A DNA stretch of 14,778 nucleotides from positions 1-14,778 of the forward strand of contig CALIDR010000192.1 in assembly GCA_938022295.1 (NCBI GenBank), in the 5' to 3' direction. The position numbers and the translations under genes are program-made. Below, one piece after another: positions 13,269 through 14,778 of this stretch (positions are counted from its first letter, which is position 1; each line of letters opens with the position of its first letter). The notes under the pieces were generated by a model that did no database searches, was not told the origin of the DNA, and saw only the letters and a program-made list of their open reading frames with translations. The stretch is from an uncultured Burkholderiaceae bacterium. Its GTDB lineage: Bacteria; Pseudomonadota; Gammaproteobacteria; Burkholderiales; Burkholderiaceae_C.

Positions 13269-14778
13269 TCAGGCGCGCGTCGCCGCCAGTGCGCGGGCGA
13301 CCCGTTCGCGCGCCGCGGCGTCGGCGCGCAGGCCGATCTTGCTGCGCCGCCACAGCACGTCGTCGGCGTCGCGCGCCCATTCCTCGCGGCGCAGGTAGTC
13401 GACCTCGGCCGCGTGCAGCCCGGGCGCGAGCTCTTCGCCGAGGTCGGCCCGCGACGCCGCTGCGCCCAGCACAGCGTCGATGCGGCTGCCGTAGGCGCGC
13501 GCCAGGCGCCGCGACAGCGGCCGCGGCAGCCACGGCCAGCGTGCACGCACGGCCTGCACGAAGCGCTCGAAGTCGGCGTCGGGCCGCTGCGGTGCGCCGA
13601 CCCAGGCCGACAGGTCCCCGCCGGGCAGGCACGCGCGCGCGGTCCACGGCTTGCGCACCTCGCCGAGCAGGCGCCCGACCTCGTCGGCGGCTTCTTCGGC
13701 GAGCTTGCGGAACGTCGTGATCTTGCCGCCCCACACCGTCAGCAGCGGCGCGCCGTCGGCGTGCGTCTCGAGCAGGTAGTCGCGCGTGACCGACGACGGG
13801 TCGCCGCGGGCGTCGTCGAGCAGCGGGCGCACGCCGCTGTAGCTCCACACCACGTCGGCCGGGCGCACGAGGCGGCGCAGGCAGCGGCTGGCCTGCTCGC
13901 ACAGGTAGGCGACCTCGTCGGCGTCGGGGTGCGCGTCGGCGGGGTCGCCGCGGATCTCGACGTCGGTCGTGCCGATCAGCGTGAAGTCGACCTCGAACGG
14001 GATCGCGAAGATGATGCGGTGGTCGGGGTTCTGGAAGATGAAGGCGTAGGGCACGTCGAACAGCTTCGGCACGACGACGTGGCTGCCCTTGACGAGGCGC
14101 AGGTGGCGGGTGGCGAGCGCTTCGCCGCCGGACGGGCGCGCCGCCTCGCGCAGGAACGCCTCGGCCCACGGGCCGGCGGCGTTGACGAGGGCGCGGGCGC
14201 GCACCCGCGTCTGGCTGCCGTCGGCCGAGCGCAGCGTGGCATTCCAGCCGGCGGCGTCGCGCTGCGCGGCCACGCAAGCGGTGCGCGTCAGCACGGTGGC
14301 GCCGCGCTCGCGGGCGTCGACGGCGCACAGCACGACGAGCCGCGCGTCGTCGACCCAGCCGTCGGAGTAGACGAAGCCGCGCGTGAAGCGCGGGTCGAGC
14401 GCGGCGCCGGCGGGGTGGCGCCGCAGGTCCACGCCGCGCGAGCCGGGCAGCACCTCGCGCCGCGCCAGGTGGTCGTAGAGGAACAGCCCGGTGCGGATCA
14501 GCCATGCCGGGCGCATCGCGGGGTCGTGCGGCAGCACGAAGCGCAGCGGCCAGATGATGTGCGGGGCGCTGCACATCAGCACCTCGCGCTCGCGCAGCGA
14601 CTTGCGCACGAGTCCGAACTCGTAGTGCTCGAGGTAGCGCAGCCCGCCGTGGATCAGCTTGGTCGACGACGACGAGGTGTGGGCGGCGAGGTCGTCGCGC
14701 TCGGCGAGCACGACGCGCCAGCCGCGGCCGGCGAGGTCGCGCGCGATGCCGGCGCCGTTGATGCCGCCGCCGACGACG
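13269..14778 (-). CDS. glpD: Aerobic glycerol-3-phosphate dehydrogenase GlpD (N-terminus beyond right edge)
   Basis: About 502 residues are visible and the frame is still open at the edge, where VVGGGINGAGIARDLAG gives the FAD-binding GxGxxG motif normally found 10-15 residues from the start, so only a few codons are missing. SSSSTKLIHGGLRYLEHYEF follows, nearly identical to E. coli GlpD, then AGPWAEAFL, VKGSHVVVPKLF, FTLIGTTDVE, WSYSGVRPLL and the catalytic/substrate loop VWGGKITTFRKLAEEA. The C-terminal DAO_C region ends LWRRSKIGL. The enzyme oxidises sn-glycerol-3-phosphate to dihydroxyacetone phosphate at the inner membrane and passes electrons to ubiquinone. The EamA permease gene lies 25 bases downstream and is probably cotranscribed. 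glpF, glpK or a DeoR-type glpR may lie beyond the edge. Confidence 0.96.
   Translation of the reverse strand, partial: VVGGGINGAGIARDLAGRGWRVVLAERDDLAAHTSSSSTKLIHGGLRYLEHYEFGLVRKSLREREVLMCSAPHIIWPLRFVLPHDPAMRPAWLIRTGLFLYDHLARREVLPGSRGVDLRRHPAGAALDPRFTRGFVYSDGWVDDARLVVLCAVDARERGATVLTRTACVAAQRDAAGWNATLRSADGSQTRVRARALVNAAGPWAEAFLREAARPSGGEALATRHLRLVKGSHVVVPKLFDVPYAFIFQNPDHRIIFAIPFEVDFTLIGTTDVEIRGDPADAHPDADEVAYLCEQASRCLRRLVRPADVVWSYSGVRPLLDDARGDPSSVTRDYLLETHADGAPLLTVWGGKITTFRKLAEEAADEVGRLLGEVRKPWTARACLPGGDLSAWVGAPQRPDADFERFVQAVRARWPWLPRPLSRRLARAYGSRIDAVLGAAASRADLGEELAPGLHAAEVDYLRREEWARDADDVLWRRSKIGLRADAAARERVARALAATRA

Noticed and set aside
1..14778. Mobile elements, CRISPR arrays, tRNA or rRNA genes, prophage genes
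   Set aside because: No transposase or integrase motifs, no regularly spaced direct repeats, and no cloverleaf-like or rRNA-like stretches were found on either strand.

Overview
The window is very GC-rich (well above 70% G+C by eye), with short gaps, strongly GC-ending codons and sparse AT-rich -10 boxes of the TAGAAT/TACACT/CACAAT kind. The protein types (hybrid kinase paired with a solute-binding protein, ACSF2-like acyl-CoA ligase, LysR/GST pair, GlpD) fit a chromosome segment of a betaproteobacterium, most likely Burkholderiales. That placement is inference. I see no tRNA, rRNA, CRISPR, insertion sequence or phage gene, and no gap without a gene longer than 300 bases.

Layout. 1-3649: signalling block. 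A PAS-domain protein runs off the left edge on the minus strand. Diverging from it, across a gap with two GC palindromes, are a Tat-exported solute-binding protein and a membrane hybrid histidine kinase/response regulator overlapping it by 4 bases. The kinase reading frame is broken by an apparent one-base deletion in a C5 run directly before a 7-bp GC hairpin. 3666-5375 (minus): AMP-forming acyl-CoA ligase. 5504-6355 (plus): MOSC-domain protein. 6365-7240 (minus): pirin. 7326-8420 (plus): the conserved ATPase YchF. 8554-9681 (plus): class V aminotransferase. 9714-11203 (minus): a two-gene unit, glutathione S-transferase then a CmcJ/NvfI-family putative oxygenase, with a divergent LysR regulator at 11356-12252. 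12263-14778 (minus): glycerol-3-phosphate dehydrogenase GlpD (start beyond the right edge), followed 25 bases later by an EamA/DMT permease.

Working together. The solute-binding protein and hybrid kinase look like a two-part periplasmic sensor. GST, CmcJ-like enzyme and LysR regulator look like a small inducible oxidation/conjugation module. Most other genes are unrelated housekeeping or metabolic genes on alternating strands. Four convergent junctions have gaps of only 9-32 bases. Two of them carry an inverted repeat whose arms contain both stop codons, and a third has a hairpin between the stops. The least-described items are the broken, hairpin-associated kinase frame and the LysR/GST/CmcJ-like module with its promoter palindrome.
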